Notes: generated from the letters alone by a model not told the origin. Shown: positions 37,947-47,719, numbered from the stretch's first letter. The stretch: 64,000 nucleotides of DNA from Bacteroides faecalis (GCF_003865075.1 NZ_BHWB01000001.1:62001-126000), one strand, 5' to 3'. A program made the numbers and translations.

Positions 37947-38927
37947 TCACCTTGCAAGCTTTTGTCCTGTTGCCTTAAAATATTTATTTAGCACCAACAA
38001 AGATATCAAATCTTCTCGACTTTTATCCTTAAATTGTGAAACATATTCGTTAGCATGCTTTATTATTTGTTGTGCTTCATCAATATGTTCAATATAATAA
38101 CATAAACGTAATTCTAAATCCGAGAAATCCGGTTTTATTTCAATATAATGGTAATCCGGAATCAACGTACCTTCCATAAACCATGTCTCACAAGTGGGAC
38201 GTGGCATAACAGCAATCGAATTAGAAGACATGATCCATTTCAGGTTACTGGCTACATCATTTCCTTCAAGCGCTAAGATGAATTTATAGTCCAAATGTTC
38301 TCTGATCGTTTTTTTCTCAGTTTGCCATTCTTGAGGATCCGTCGTATTCTTACTTACATCTCCCAAATCGCACATTGGATGATGGAAATACATCTCCATA
38401 AAGGCTCTACGTGATGCTTTGCCTTTCACTTTTCCACGAAAAATAAGTTTATCTTTCTTAGCTGTAAATGGTTTCTTATCATTTACAAATATAAAATGAC
38501 GGACTTTATCTAACTTCATCACAACTGAATTCTCATTGTTCTCGGTCAATGGACGACTCTTCACAATAGAAGGATATTCAGGAACGTGAGTTACATCTCC
38601 CGGACAAAAGCCCCATCGATACGAATCCGGAAACCAACGGGTGTATTGATAGGTATCGAAGAAATAAACTTTCTGACCACCCATTTTATGCTCTGCAAGA
38701 TGAGGGGCAGATAAAGGTAATTGAACAATACCTGACAGTTTATTATAATAATCTACACGTTTCTCGATATATTCTTTGTCTTCCCTACAGGATAAAGAAG
38801 CGAGTCTCCTATACAAACGCATCCGAAACAGAAGTTTTGGCATCACAAGTCTCCAAGCATTTACCGAATAATAAATGATTTTGGGATTCTTTCCACTACG
38901 CAATTTATATAAAAGTTTATTCTTCAT
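37947..38927 (-). CDS. Family 90 glycosyltransferase (CAP10/LpsA-like)
   Basis: 326 residues from the ATG at 38927; the longer frame would start at TTG inside the GT9 gene. The family region is about residues 130-290: KLIFRGKVKGKASRR, CDLGDV, FILALEGNDVASNLKWIMSS and VMPRPTCETWFMEG. GT90 enzymes transfer glucose, xylose or mannose; the bacterial LpsA branch works on LPS core. It begins 28 bases after the GT9 stop, and the kinase gene follows 35 bases later. Confidence 0.9.
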   Translation of the reverse strand: MKNKLLYKLRSGKNPKIIYYSVNAWRLVMPKLLFRMRLYRRLASLSCREDKEYIEKRVDYYNKLSGIVQLPLSAPHLAEHKMGGQKVYFFDTYQYTRWFPDSYRWGFCPGDVTHVPEYPSIVKSRPLTENNENSVVMKLDKVRHFIFVNDKKPFTAKKDKLIFRGKVKGKASRRAFMEMYFHHPMCDLGDVSKNTTDPQEWQTEKKTIREHLDYKFILALEGNDVASNLKWIMSSNSIAVMPRPTCETWFMEGTLIPDYHYIEIKPDFSDLELRLCYYIEHIDEAQQIIKHANEYVSQFKDKSREDLISLLVLNKYFKATGQKLAR

Positions 38928-38955
38928 CTCATCCAATATATTGGGGGTATTTTTT

Positions 38956-39987
38956 CTAGTGAATGATTCCTTCAATCTTAGCAATCACTTGTTCCGGTTT
39001 TATCTCCCTCAGACAAGCATAATCACCTCGCCAGCATGGTTTCTGACCATATACAGAACAAGGGCGACAAGACAAATCAAGCTGCACCGTATTGACAGGA
39101 AGCTGTTTCCAACCCATAAATCCGGCATACGGATGAGTAGCTCCCCAGACAGAAACAACTGGGATGTTTACCAACGAAGCCAAATGCATATTAGCCGAAT
39201 CCATTGAAAGCATTACGTCCAGATGACTCATCAGATTCAATTCCGTACGCATATTCAGTTTACCGATCATAGAAACTACAGAAGGATATTTGGCCGTCCA
39301 TGAATCAAAAATTTCCTGTTCACTTCTACCACCTCCAAACAAGAAAACCTGAACATCCGGATTGGCTGCAAAGTAGGCTACAACCTGTTCCTGCAACTCA
39401 ATCGGATAGATCTTTCCACGATGTTTGGCAAAAGGAGCAATTCCAATCCATTTCTGATTTCCTTTTGGTCCTGTAACCGGTTCAATTTCCGAGAAATCGC
39501 CCTTTCCCTCTCCATAGATAGAAGAGAAATTCAACAATACCGGAAAGCCTAATTCTTCCAATACATCAGCATACCGACGGAAAGAACTCTTTTGATTCTC
39601 CAAAACTTTATGATGACGGCGAACTAATTTTTTCTTTCCTGTCCTCCCCTTCCTAATAGAAGCAACAGGAATATTAGCCAACCGAAATCTTAAACACAAA
39701 TACTTGGAACGTAATACATGATGAAAATCCGCCACATAATCAATATGTAACCTTTTCAATTGAGAATAAAGCGAATTTAATCCCCATATTCCTTTATGTT
39801 TACCGGTCAAATCGGCACCAACAAAACTGACATTCGACGGTAATCCTTCAAAAAGAGGTTGCCATACCGCACGACTCAACACAGTTATTTTGTGTTGTGG
39901 GTACTGTGTGGCTAACGAATGAATCACCGGAATGGTCATTGCAACATCACCAAGAGCAGAAAAACGGATAATCAGAATATGCGCCAT
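38956..39987 (-). CDS. Family 9 glycosyltransferase (heptosyltransferase type)
   Basis: 343 residues, GT-B. N-terminal ILIIRFSALGDVAMTIPV, PFAKHRGKIYPIE (phosphate-binding), FLFGGGRSEQEIF, and the C-terminal SMDSANMHLASLVNIPVVSV with WGATHP. Standard for ADP-heptose:LPS heptosyltransferases (WaaC/WaaF). It starts three bases after the DUF4254 stop. Inner-core assembly on the cytoplasmic face is the likely role. Confidence 0.92.
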   Translation of the reverse strand: MAHILIIRFSALGDVAMTIPVIHSLATQYPQHKITVLSRAVWQPLFEGLPSNVSFVGADLTGKHKGIWGLNSLYSQLKRLHIDYVADFHHVLRSKYLCLRFRLANIPVASIRKGRTGKKKLVRRHHKVLENQKSSFRRYADVLEELGFPVLLNFSSIYGEGKGDFSEIEPVTGPKGNQKWIGIAPFAKHRGKIYPIELQEQVVAYFAANPDVQVFLFGGGRSEQEIFDSWTAKYPSVVSMIGKLNMRTELNLMSHLDVMLSMDSANMHLASLVNIPVVSVWGATHPYAGFMGWKQLPVNTVQLDLSCRPCSVYGQKPCWRGDYACLREIKPEQVIAKIEGIIH

Positions 39988-39990
39988 TCG

Positions 39991-40596
39991 TTATTTCTTA
40001 GCATAAAGCACCGGGTTCAATGCCGGGTCGTTATACATCTTCATCTGTTTATATACTTTCATATATTTTCTTCCTCCCTCAATATCTCCCAGCAACTGGT
40101 CGATAGCAGAAGAAAGATCTTTCTTCTGTTCAAGAAGAATATTTAATTTAGTACGACATTGAGCACGATGCTCTTCCGTAGTGTCAGTACGCTCCACTTC
40201 CTGTTGCATGTGATAAATTTTCAATGCAAGAATAGAGAGACGGTCGATTGCCCACGCAGGACTTTCTGTGTTGATTGTGGCATTCTCCAGTGGTGTTACA
40301 CCTTTATATTTGTCCAAGAAATAGCTATCTATCAACTCTACCAAATCGGTACGATCCTGATTAGATTTATCAATCCTCCGTTTCAGTGCCAAAGCTTCTA
40401 CCGGATCAATTTGAGGATCACGAATAATATCTTCAAAATGCCATTGCACCGCATCAATCCAGTTCTTCAAATATAGATAATATTCGATAGACTTCAATTC
40501 GTAAGGATTGTTCATCGGAGCATCCACACTATCTGTTACATGATAATCGTTAGTCGATTTCCAGAAAATATCATTGCAAAGGTTACTAAATGTCAT
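39991..40596 (-). CDS. DUF4254 protein, first gene of the LPS core operon
   Basis: 201 residues, soluble and helical. Typical stretches are ALALKRRIDKSNQDRTDLVE, YFLDKYKGV and WAIDRLSILALKIYHM. Bacteroidetes carry this protein next to GT9 genes in LPS core clusters. Its biochemical role is unknown; a helper of the heptosyltransferase step is inferred from the constant linkage. A GTTG-N20-TAGCTTTG promoter lies 33 bases upstream. Confidence 0.88.
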   Translation of the reverse strand: MTFSNLCNDIFWKSTNDYHVTDSVDAPMNNPYELKSIEYYLYLKNWIDAVQWHFEDIIRDPQIDPVEALALKRRIDKSNQDRTDLVELIDSYFLDKYKGVTPLENATINTESPAWAIDRLSILALKIYHMQQEVERTDTTEEHRAQCRTKLNILLEQKKDLSSAIDQLLGDIEGGRKYMKVYKQMKMYNDPALNPVLYAKK

Positions 40597-40628
40597 AATC
40601 TTAAGATACTAATAGGTATATAATAGGG

Positions 40629-40660
40629 CAAAGCTATGTAATATTTTTCAGACGAGCAAC
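40629..40660 (-). promoter_or_regulatory. Bacteroides promoter for the LPS core operon
   Basis: On the minus strand GTTG (40660-40657), 20 bases, TAGCTTTG (40636-40629); one mismatch to consensus. 33 bases before the DUF4254 ATG, divergent from the pdxB promoter. Confidence 0.65.
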
Positions 40661-40682
40661 CGTTTTTTACTTTTTTATTTCC

Positions 40683-40690
40683 TACCTTTG
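40683..40690 (+). promoter_or_regulatory. Putative -7 box for pdxB
   Basis: TACCTTTG, 24 bases upstream of the ATG at 40714. The -33 position is T-rich without a clear TTTG. Confidence 0.5.
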
Positions 40691-40713
40691 CTTAACTAAA
40701 AGCGAAATTGTAT

Positions 40714-41760
40714 ATGAAAATTATTGTAGACAACAAGATTCCTTATATAAAAGAAGCTGTTGAGAAAATTGCAGACAAAGTGATTTACATACCGGGAAAA
40801 GACTTCACTCCGGAGCTTGTAAGAGACGCTGATGCTCTTATCATTCGTACCCGCACGCATTGCAACCGAGAGTTGCTAGAAGGTAGTCAGGTTAAATTTA
40901 TCGCAACAGCAACAATTGGATTCGACCATATCGATACCACATTTTGTAAACAGGCGGGTATTGAATGGACCAATGCACCGGGATGTAATTCTGCTTCAGT
41001 AGCACAATATATACAATCGGCTCTCCTGATCGTACAATCTTACCAGCATAAAAGGCTAAGCGACCTGACTATCGGGATCGTAGGAGTAGGAAATGTAGGA
41101 AATAAAGTAGCCAAAGTAGCACAAGATTTCGGTATGCGGGTCCTGCTCAATGATCTGCCAAGGGACGAAAAAGAAGAAAGCACCTCTTTTACTTCTCTAC
41201 AAAAAATCGCTGAGGAATCTGATATTATCACTTTCCATGTACCTTTATATAAAGAAGGTAAGTATAAAACATTTCATTTGGCTGATGATTCATTTTTTCG
41301 TTTGCTGAAACGGAAACCTGTTATCATAAATACGTCCCGTGGGGAAGTTATAGAGACGAGTGCGCTATTGAAAGCACTGAAAGATCATTCTATTTCGGAT
41401 GCAGTCATTGACGTATGGGAACATGAACCGGAAATTAACCGGGAATTATTAGATAAAGTATTAATAGGTACCCCACATATTGCAGGCTATTCGGCCGATG
41501 GAAAAGCAAATGCGACAAAGATGTCCCTAGATTCAATATGCAGGTTCTTCCACATCGAAGCCGATTATGAGATCACTCCGCCGACACCTATTACTCCGAA
41601 CATATACGCAAAGACTCATGAGGACGCCTTACTTCAAATCTATAATCCGATTGAAGACAGCCAACGATTAAAAAAGCAACCGGAACAATTTGAGACTTTG
41701 CGAGGTGATTATCCTTTAAGAAGAGAAGAAAAAGCTTATAAGATTCTCATTAACGCTTAG
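40714..41760 (+). CDS. pdxB: Erythronate-4-phosphate dehydrogenase PdxB
   Basis: 348 residues from the ATG at 40714; two codons upstream is only a TTG. D-isomer 2-hydroxyacid dehydrogenase fold: TIGFDHIDT, the NAD-binding GIVGVGNVGNKVAKVA (about residues 118-133), INTSRGEVIET, the catalytic VIDVWEHEPEIN and histidine in TPHIAGYSADGK. The C-terminal dimerisation tail is typical of PdxB. It oxidises 4-phosphoerythronate in pyridoxal phosphate synthesis; the pathway feeds the many PLP enzymes nearby, but the link is only positional. Confidence 0.93.
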   Translation: MKIIVDNKIPYIKEAVEKIADKVIYIPGKDFTPELVRDADALIIRTRTHCNRELLEGSQVKFIATATIGFDHIDTTFCKQAGIEWTNAPGCNSASVAQYIQSALLIVQSYQHKRLSDLTIGIVGVGNVGNKVAKVAQDFGMRVLLNDLPRDEKEESTSFTSLQKIAEESDIITFHVPLYKEGKYKTFHLADDSFFRLLKRKPVIINTSRGEVIETSALLKALKDHSISDAVIDVWEHEPEINRELLDKVLIGTPHIAGYSADGKANATKMSLDSICRFFHIEADYEITPPTPITPNIYAKTHEDALLQIYNPIEDSQRLKKQPEQFETLRGDYPLRREEKAYKILINA

Positions 41761-41881
41761 ACAGCCTCATTCAATATCAAACACCGAAATATTCCACATC
41801 AAAGAATATTCTTTTGATTTAAAAGGAAAAAATTCCATCCAATGAAGGATCAAACGCCACAGTTTCTTCCTTTAATTAATA

Positions 41882-42469
41882 TTATTCCAAAGCAGTCACC
41901 GACTTCAACACTAAATCTTCTATCACAAGAGGAAAATGCTCATATTCCAATACGTGCACTTTCTTTGCCACACTTTCGGGAGAGTCATCCGGCAGCACAG
42001 GACAAGTAGCTTGAAAAATAATACTCCCCTCATCATAATGTTCATTAATATAATGTATAGTAATACCAGTTTCCTTTTCAGCCGCTGCTACCACTGCTTC
42101 ATGAACACGATCACCATACATTCCCTTTCCGCCAAACTTAGGCAGAAGAGCAGGATGTATATTTATAATTTTATTGGGATAAGCATGCAAAAGCAAGTCA
42201 GGCACGCGAACAAGGAAACCGGCGAGCACTATAAAATCAATATGCGCTTCTTGCAATACAGCCAGAATCTCATCTCCGGCTATCCAATCTTCCTTGGTAA
42301 ACACACTACAAGATACTCCTAAACGATATGCACGCTCCAAAACATAAGCATCACTTTTATTGGAAAGTACAAGTGATACCCGAATGGAATCATTTTTTTG
42401 GAAATACCGGATTATATTCTCAGCATTTGTGCCGGAACCGGAAGCGAAAATAGCGATATTTTTCCTCAT
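41882..42469 (-). CDS. purN: Phosphoribosylglycinamide formyltransferase PurN
   Basis: 195 residues. IAIFASGSGTNAENIIRYF (phosphate loop), VLAGFLVRVPDLLLHAYPNK, NIHPALLPKFGGKGMYG (catalytic N-x-H and the G-G-K-G-x-Y-G loop) and HYINEHYDEGSIIFQ (aspartate). It transfers the formyl group from 10-formyl-THF to GAR in purine synthesis. Shares the divergent intergenic region with acpP. Confidence 0.95.
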   Translation of the reverse strand: MRKNIAIFASGSGTNAENIIRYFQKNDSIRVSLVLSNKSDAYVLERAYRLGVSCSVFTKEDWIAGDEILAVLQEAHIDFIVLAGFLVRVPDLLLHAYPNKIINIHPALLPKFGGKGMYGDRVHEAVVAAAEKETGITIHYINEHYDEGSIIFQATCPVLPDDSPESVAKKVHVLEYEHFPLVIEDLVLKSVTALE

Positions 42470-42535
42470 AACTCACGATTTCTATGCACAAAACAGTGAA
42501 AAATGTGCAAAACCCTGCATTTATTTAATCAAATA

Positions 42536-42567
42536 TTTGCGCAAAACGATAAATATTCATTCCTTTG
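42536..42567 (+). promoter_or_regulatory. Promoter for acpP-fabF-rnc
   Basis: TTTG (42536-42539), 20 bases, TTCCTTTG (42560-42567); only the first A of TAnnTTTG is changed. 52 bases before the acpP ATG. Confidence 0.7.
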
Positions 42568-42618
42568 CACCGCAAATTTAAAGAAATAAAACTAATTATT
42601 AATTAAAAACTTAAAGTT

Positions 42619-42855
42619 ATGTCTGAAATTGCATCAAGAGTAAAAGGGATTATCGTTGATAAATTAGGCGTAGAAGAGTCCGAAGTTACTAACGAAGCAA
42701 GCTTTACTAACGATCTGGGAGCAGATTCTCTTGACACTGTAGAACTTATCATGGAATTCGAAAAAGAATTCGGTATCTCTATTCCTGATGACCAAGCTGA
42801 AAAAATTGGTACTGTAGGTGATGCTGTATCTTATATCGAAGAACACGCTAAGTAA
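42619..42855 (+). CDS. acpP: Acyl carrier protein AcpP
   Basis: 78 residues, acidic, with the phosphopantetheine serine in [15 protein letters not shown] (about residue 38-39). The carrier of growing acyl chains in fatty acid synthesis. First gene of an operon with fabF (19 bases downstream) and rnc, an arrangement widespread in bacteria. Confidence 0.97.
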   Translation: MSEIASRVKGIIVDKLGVEESEVTNEASFTNDLGADSLDTVELIMEFEKEFGISIPDDQAEKIGTVGDAVSYIEEHAK

Positions 42856-42873
42856 TCATCCGATTTCATCAAT

Positions 42874-44136
42874 ATGGAATTAAAAAGAGTGGTAGTAACA
42901 GGTCTTGGCGCCATTACTCCCGTTGGCAATAACGTTTCCGAGTTCTGGGAAAACCTTGTGAACGGGGTTAGTGGAGCAGGACCTATTACTCATTTTGATG
43001 CGTCGCTGTTCAAGACTCAATTTGCATGCGAAGTAAAAAACTTCGAGGTGACGAAATATATCGACCGCAAAGAGGCAAGAAAGATGGACCTGTATACGCA
43101 GTATGCCATTGCTGTTGCCAAAGAAGCTGTTGAAGATTCCGGTCTTGACACAGAAAAAGAAGACCTAAACAGAATCGGTGTTATTTTTGGCGCCGGTATC
43201 GGTGGTATACATACATTTGAAGAAGAAGTAGGCAACTACTACACTCGTCAGGAAATGGGTCCGAAATTCAATCCGTTCTTCATCCCTAAGATGATCTCGG
43301 ATATTGCAGCCGGACAAATTTCTATCATGTATGGCTTCCATGGTCCTAATTATGCGACTTGTTCAGCATGTGCAACTTCTACCAATGCCATTGCCGATGC
43401 TTTCAACCTGATTCGTCTGGGAAAAGCAAACGTAATTGTATCCGGTGGTTCCGAAGCGGCTATCTTCCCTGCCGGTGTAGGTGGTTTCAACGCTATGCAC
43501 GCTCTATCAACTCGTAATGACGATGCAACGAAAGCTTCACGTCCGTTCAGTGCAAGCCGCGATGGTTTCGTAATGGGCGAAGGTGGTGGTTGCTTGATCC
43601 TGGAAGAACTGGAACACGCTAAAGCTCGTGGTGCAAAGATCTATGCAGAAATTGCCGGTGTAGGTATGTCTGCTGATGCTCATCACCTGACAGCTTCTCA
43701 TCCTGAAGGTCTGGGTGCCAAACTAGTAATGAGAAATGCGTTGGAAGATGCAGAAATGGACCCAAAAGAAGTAGACTACATTAATGTACATGGAACATCT
43801 ACTCCGGTGGGTGATATTTCTGAAGCAAAAGCTATTAAAGAAGTGTTCGGTGATCATGCCTATGAACTGAACATCAGTTCTACGAAGTCTATGACAGGTC
43901 ACTTGCTGGGTGCTGCCGGTGCGGTAGAATCTATTGCAAGCATCCTTGCTATCAAGAACGGTATCGTTCCTCCGACTATCAACCACGAAGAAGGTGACAA
44001 CGACGAAAACATCGATTATGACCTTAATTTCACGTTCAACAAAGCTCAGAAGCGCGAAGTTAATGTTGCCTTGTCCAATACATTCGGATTCGGCGGTCAC
44101 AATGCATGTGTTATCTTCAAGAAATACGCAGAGTAA
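42874..44136 (+). CDS. fabF: 3-oxoacyl-ACP synthase II FabF
   Basis: 420 residues, a full-length condensing enzyme. Catalytic cysteine in YATCSACATSTNAIADAF, the two histidines in NVHGTSTPVGD and STKSMTGHLLGAAGAVE, and the C-terminal NTFGFGGHNAC. Elongates acyl-ACP by condensation with malonyl-ACP; also important for unsaturated chains and temperature response in other bacteria. Three bases before rnc. Confidence 0.97.
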   Translation: MELKRVVVTGLGAITPVGNNVSEFWENLVNGVSGAGPITHFDASLFKTQFACEVKNFEVTKYIDRKEARKMDLYTQYAIAVAKEAVEDSGLDTEKEDLNRIGVIFGAGIGGIHTFEEEVGNYYTRQEMGPKFNPFFIPKMISDIAAGQISIMYGFHGPNYATCSACATSTNAIADAFNLIRLGKANVIVSGGSEAAIFPAGVGGFNAMHALSTRNDDATKASRPFSASRDGFVMGEGGGCLILEELEHAKARGAKIYAEIAGVGMSADAHHLTASHPEGLGAKLVMRNALEDAEMDPKEVDYINVHGTSTPVGDISEAKAIKEVFGDHAYELNISSTKSMTGHLLGAAGAVESIASILAIKNGIVPPTINHEEGDNDENIDYDLNFTFNKAQKREVNVALSNTFGFGGHNACVIFKKYAE

Positions 44137-44139
44137 ATC

Positions 44140-45120
44140 GTGTTACGTAACAAAATAGATAAGATAAGACTCTTGTTTCGTAAGAATAGAGAGTCTTATT
44201 TTTGTTTTTACCGGATACTTGGATTTTATCCACGTAATATCCATATCTACGAACAAGCACTCTTGCACAAGTCAACTTCTCTCCGTTCGGAAAAAGGGCG
44301 ACCTTTGAATAACGAACGATTGGAGTTTTTAGGTGACGCCATCCTCGACGCCATCGTGGGAGATATTGTCTATAAACGTTTCGAAGGAAAAAGAGAAGGA
44401 TTTCTCACAAATACACGTTCTAAAATCGTACAACGGGAGACTTTGAACAAACTTGCCGTAGAAATCGGCCTGGATAAACTTATCAAATATTCTACCCGCT
44501 CTTCTTCACACAACAGTTATATGTACGGTAATGCTTTTGAAGCATTTATCGGTGCCATTTACTTGGATCAGGGATATGAACGTTGCAAACAGTTTATGGA
44601 ACAACGGATTATCAACCGATACATTGATCTGGATAGTATCTCACGCAAAGAAGTAAATTTCAAATCGAAGCTCATCGAATGGAGCCAGAAAAACAAAATG
44701 GAGGTTTCGTTTGAGTTGATAGAACAGTTCCTCGATCACGACTGCAACCCTGTTTTCCAGACTGAGATACGCATTGAAGGACTTCCTGCAGGAACAGGAA
44801 CAGGATATTCGAAAAAAGAATCTCAGCAGAATGCTGCACAAATGGCTGTTAAAAAGGTAAAAAACACAGCATTCTTAGTGTCCGTCAATGAAGCTAAAAC
44901 ACAACGTATTATGTCGGCACAAGTAGAAGTGATACCGGAAACAGAATCTACTGAGTTAGAAGATAAGCTACCGGAAGAGAACGACCCCCCATTGGATGCC
45001 AATGAAGTTACTACCGAAGTAGTTTCCTCTGCCGAAACGACAGCAGAAGCTTTGGAAGAGCCTATCCAAAGCAAATCCCCATACGACGCCCCTGAATCAC
45101 CAGATCGTGATCCTCAGTAA
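44140..45120 (+). CDS. rnc: Ribonuclease III with acidic C-terminal extension
   Basis: 326 residues from a GTG start at 44140, three bases after fabF; no ATG is available before the catalytic domain. The RNase III signature is NNERLEFLGDAILDAIVGDI, with the second metal site in GNAFEAFIGAIYLDQGY; the dsRNA-binding domain (about 168-245) ends KKESQQNAAQMAVKKV. The last 75 residues or so form an acidic, low-complexity tail (ETESTELEDKLPEEN) beyond the usual family end. The final 59 bases overlap the convergent pfkA gene. Confidence 0.93.
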   Translation: MLRNKIDKIRLLFRKNRESYFCFYRILGFYPRNIHIYEQALLHKSTSLRSEKGRPLNNERLEFLGDAILDAIVGDIVYKRFEGKREGFLTNTRSKIVQRETLNKLAVEIGLDKLIKYSTRSSSHNSYMYGNAFEAFIGAIYLDQGYERCKQFMEQRIINRYIDLDSISRKEVNFKSKLIEWSQKNKMEVSFELIEQFLDHDCNPVFQTEIRIEGLPAGTGTGYSKKESQQNAAQMAVKKVKNTAFLVSVNEAKTQRIMSAQVEVIPETESTELEDKLPEENDPPLDANEVTTEVVSSAETTAEALEEPIQSKSPYDAPESPDRDPQ

Positions 45121-46072
45121 CTAATTTCAGTTTACCCGCCACTTCCTCAAGAGGGATGGACGAAATATCATTCCCCTGTAAAGACACCATACGCCCAAAT
45201 TGCCCGTTAGCAATAAGCTCCGTAGCATGACCTCCCATCCGGGTAGAAAGGTTACGGTCAAAAGGAGTAGGCGAACCACCCCGCTGGATATATCCAAGTA
45301 CAGTTTCACGAGTTTCGATACCTGTCTCATATTCTATTTCCTGAGCGATAAACTCAGCAGCACGTTTGCGTCCGTCCGTCCGAATACCTTCCGCCACCAC
45401 AACAATAGAATAAGGCTTTCCTTTTTTCAATCTTTCCAGAATGGTGTTTCCGATGGCTTTAATATTATAAGGAATTTCAGGAACAAGGATCACATCACCG
45501 CCACCTGCCATGCCCGAATATAAAGCAATCCATCCGGCTTTATGCCCCATCACCTCGATTACCATCACTCTTTTATGCGAACTTGCGGTAGAATGCAGAC
45601 GGTCGATTGCATCGGTAGCAATGCTTACTGCCGAATCGAATCCAAAAGAAATATCCGTTCCCCAAATATCGTTGTCTATTGTTTTGGGCACAGATACGAT
45701 ATTTACGCCCAGAGCGGCAAATTTAGCAGCTGTTTTCTGAGTTCCATTTCCTCCGATACAAACAACGCAGTCCAAGCCCATCTCCTGAATATTATGTAAA
45801 ATAAGTCCGGGTTTATCAACATCCGAAACGACTCCCCCTTTCTTAAAAGGCTTTTCACGGGAAGTGCCCAGCATTGTTCCGCCGAGATTGAGCAGTCCGG
45901 ACAACGACTTATCTGTAAAAGACTCCACATCTTTTGTTAGGAGCCCTTGGAAACCACTATGAATACCTATTACTTCCATTCCATAATAATTAATCGCTGT
46001 TTTGCAAACGCCACGAATCGTAGCATTTATACCGGGACAGTCTCCTCCAGAAGTCAGGATTCCAATTCTCAT
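45062..46072 (-). CDS. pfkA: 6-phosphofructokinase PfkA
   Basis: 336 residues from the ATG at 46072 (MRIGILTSGGDCPGINATIR). PFK fold: GGDCPG, the GGNGTQKTA loop (an N replaces the usual D of GGDGS; glycine at the next position suits ATP rather than pyrophosphate), the catalytic PKTIDNDIWGTD, VMGHKAGWIALYS and the C-terminal YIQRGGSPTPFDR. Committed step of glycolysis. Convergent with rnc and overlapping its 3' end by 59 bases. Confidence 0.93.
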   Translation of the reverse strand: MRIGILTSGGDCPGINATIRGVCKTAINYYGMEVIGIHSGFQGLLTKDVESFTDKSLSGLLNLGGTMLGTSREKPFKKGGVVSDVDKPGLILHNIQEMGLDCVVCIGGNGTQKTAAKFAALGVNIVSVPKTIDNDIWGTDISFGFDSAVSIATDAIDRLHSTASSHKRVMVIEVMGHKAGWIALYSGMAGGGDVILVPEIPYNIKAIGNTILERLKKGKPYSIVVVAEGIRTDGRKRAAEFIAQEIEYETGIETRETVLGYIQRGGSPTPFDRNLSTRMGGHATELIANGQFGRMVSLQGNDISSIPLEEVAGKLKLVTEDHDLVIQGRRMGICFG

Positions 46073-46169
46073 TGTCGTTTTATTAGTCAAAAATTCGGGA
46101 ATTATATGAAACACGTTAATTTTAACGATTATTTCCGTCGTAAAGATAGAAAAAAAAGATAAATAAGGT

Positions 46170-46177
46170 TACTTTTG
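46170..46177 (+). promoter_or_regulatory. Putative -7 box for the GH3-like gene
   Basis: TACTTTTG, 31 bases before the ATG at 46208, matches TAnnTTTG. No clear -33 box. Confidence 0.45.
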
Positions 46178-46207
46178 CACGACTAAACATTATATGCTAA
46201 AGCAGAA

Positions 46208-47719
46208 ATGAATATTACAAAAATCATAAGTAAGATTTTCGATTCCCGTTTAAAACAAATAGATCTTTACGCTACTCAAGCTAGCGATATACAGCACCGG
46301 GTGCTGAACCGTTTGATAACTCAGGCTGCTCAAACAGAATGGGGAAAGAAATATGATTATTCCTCTATCCGCAATTATGAAGATTTCAGAAAGCGTATTC
46401 CAATACAGACTTACGAAGAAATCAAACCGTATGTAGAACGTTTACGCGCAGGAGAGCAAAACCTGCTTTGGCCTTCGGAAATCCGTTGGTTTGCCAAATC
46501 ATCCGGTACAACAAATGATAAAAGTAAATTTCTTCCTGTCAGCCAGGAGGCGTTGGAGGATATTCACTACAGGGGAGGGAAAGATGCTGCTGCACTTTAT
46601 TTTCGTATCAATCCGAATAGTCAATTTTTCTCAGGAAAGGGATTGATTTTAGGAGGTAGTCACAGTACGAACCTGAGTTCCAATCATAGTTTAGTGGGCG
46701 ACCTTTCTGCCATTCTTATTCAAAACGTTAATCCGCTGATTAACTTTATTCGTGTTCCCAGCAAGAAAATTGCATTGATGAGCGAATGGGAGACAAAGAT
46801 TGAAGCGATTGCCAATAGTACGATTCCGGTAAATGTGACCAATTTATCGGGTGTACCTTCATGGATGCTGGTACTCATTAAACGTATTCTTGAAAAAACA
46901 GGAAAGCAAACATTAGAAGAGGTATGGCCTAACTTGGAGGTATTCTTCCACGGTGGAGTATCTTTTACACCTTATCGCGAACAATACAAGCAAGTCATTC
47001 ACTCACCAAAAATGCACTATGTAGAGACTTATAATGCTTCTGAAGGGTATTTCGGTACACAGAACGATCTTTCCGATCCGGCTATGTTATTGATGATTGA
47101 TTACGGAATTTTCTATGAGTTTATTCCACTGGAAGACGTCGATAAGGAAAACCCACGTATATATTGTCTAGAAGAGGTAGAACTCAACAGAAATTATGCA
47201 TTGGTTATTTCTACTTCCTGTGGTTTATGGCGATATATGATTGGTGATACAGTGAAGTTTACCAGCAAGAATCCATATAAATTTATCATCACAGGACGGA
47301 CTAAACATTTTATCAATGCTTTTGGAGAAGAATTGATCGTTGATAATGCTGAAAAAGGGTTAGCTAAGGCTTGTGCTGCAACAGGAGCCCAAGTAAGCGA
47401 ATATTCAGCAGCACCCGTTTTTATGGATGAGAATGCTAAATGTCGTCATCAATGGTTGATTGAATTTGCTAAAATGCCGGACTCGGTAGAAAAATTCGCT
47501 GCTGTTTTGGATACCACACTGAAAGAAGTAAACTCTGACTATGAGGCAAAACGCTGGAAAGATATTGCTTTACAACCTTTAGAGGTAATCACGGCTCGTC
47601 CGGGGCTGTTTCATGATTGGTTGGCACAAAAAGGGAAGTTGGGTGGACAGCATAAAGTGCCCCGATTAAGTAATACACGAGAATATATCGAGCAAATGTT
47701 ACTTCTTAACAACGAATAG
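46208..47719 (+). CDS. GH3 auxin-responsive promoter family acyl-adenylating enzyme
   Basis: 503 residues, ANL-superfamily fold. Adenylate motifs are FAKSSGTTNDKSKFLPV (P-loop, about residues 97-113), VETYNASEGYFGTQ and RYMIGDTVKF, with a short C-terminal domain. Plant GH3 enzymes link amino acids to hormones such as jasmonate. The bacterial members have no settled substrate; conjugation of an acyl group to an amine is the family expectation. Single-gene unit, followed by the 22-base array. Confidence 0.9.
   Translation: MNITKIISKIFDSRLKQIDLYATQASDIQHRVLNRLITQAAQTEWGKKYDYSSIRNYEDFRKRIPIQTYEEIKPYVERLRAGEQNLLWPSEIRWFAKSSGTTNDKSKFLPVSQEALEDIHYRGGKDAAALYFRINPNSQFFSGKGLILGGSHSTNLSSNHSLVGDLSAILIQNVNPLINFIRVPSKKIALMSEWETKIEAIANSTIPVNVTNLSGVPSWMLVLIKRILEKTGKQTLEEVWPNLEVFFHGGVSFTPYREQYKQVIHSPKMHYVETYNASEGYFGTQNDLSDPAMLLMIDYGIFYEFIPLEDVDKENPRIYCLEEVELNRNYALVISTSCGLWRYMIGDTVKFTSKNPYKFIITGRTKHFINAFGEELIVDNAEKGLAKACAATGAQVSEYSAAPVFMDENAKCRHQWLIEFAKMPDSVEKFAAVLDTTLKEVNSDYEAKRWKDIALQPLEVITARPGLFHDWLAQKGKLGGQHKVPRLSNTREYIEQMLLLNNE

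Noticed and set aside
41798-41818. Palindromic terminator between pdxB and purN
   Set aside because: The palindrome has no proper loop or T-run; it may be chance in AT-rich DNA.
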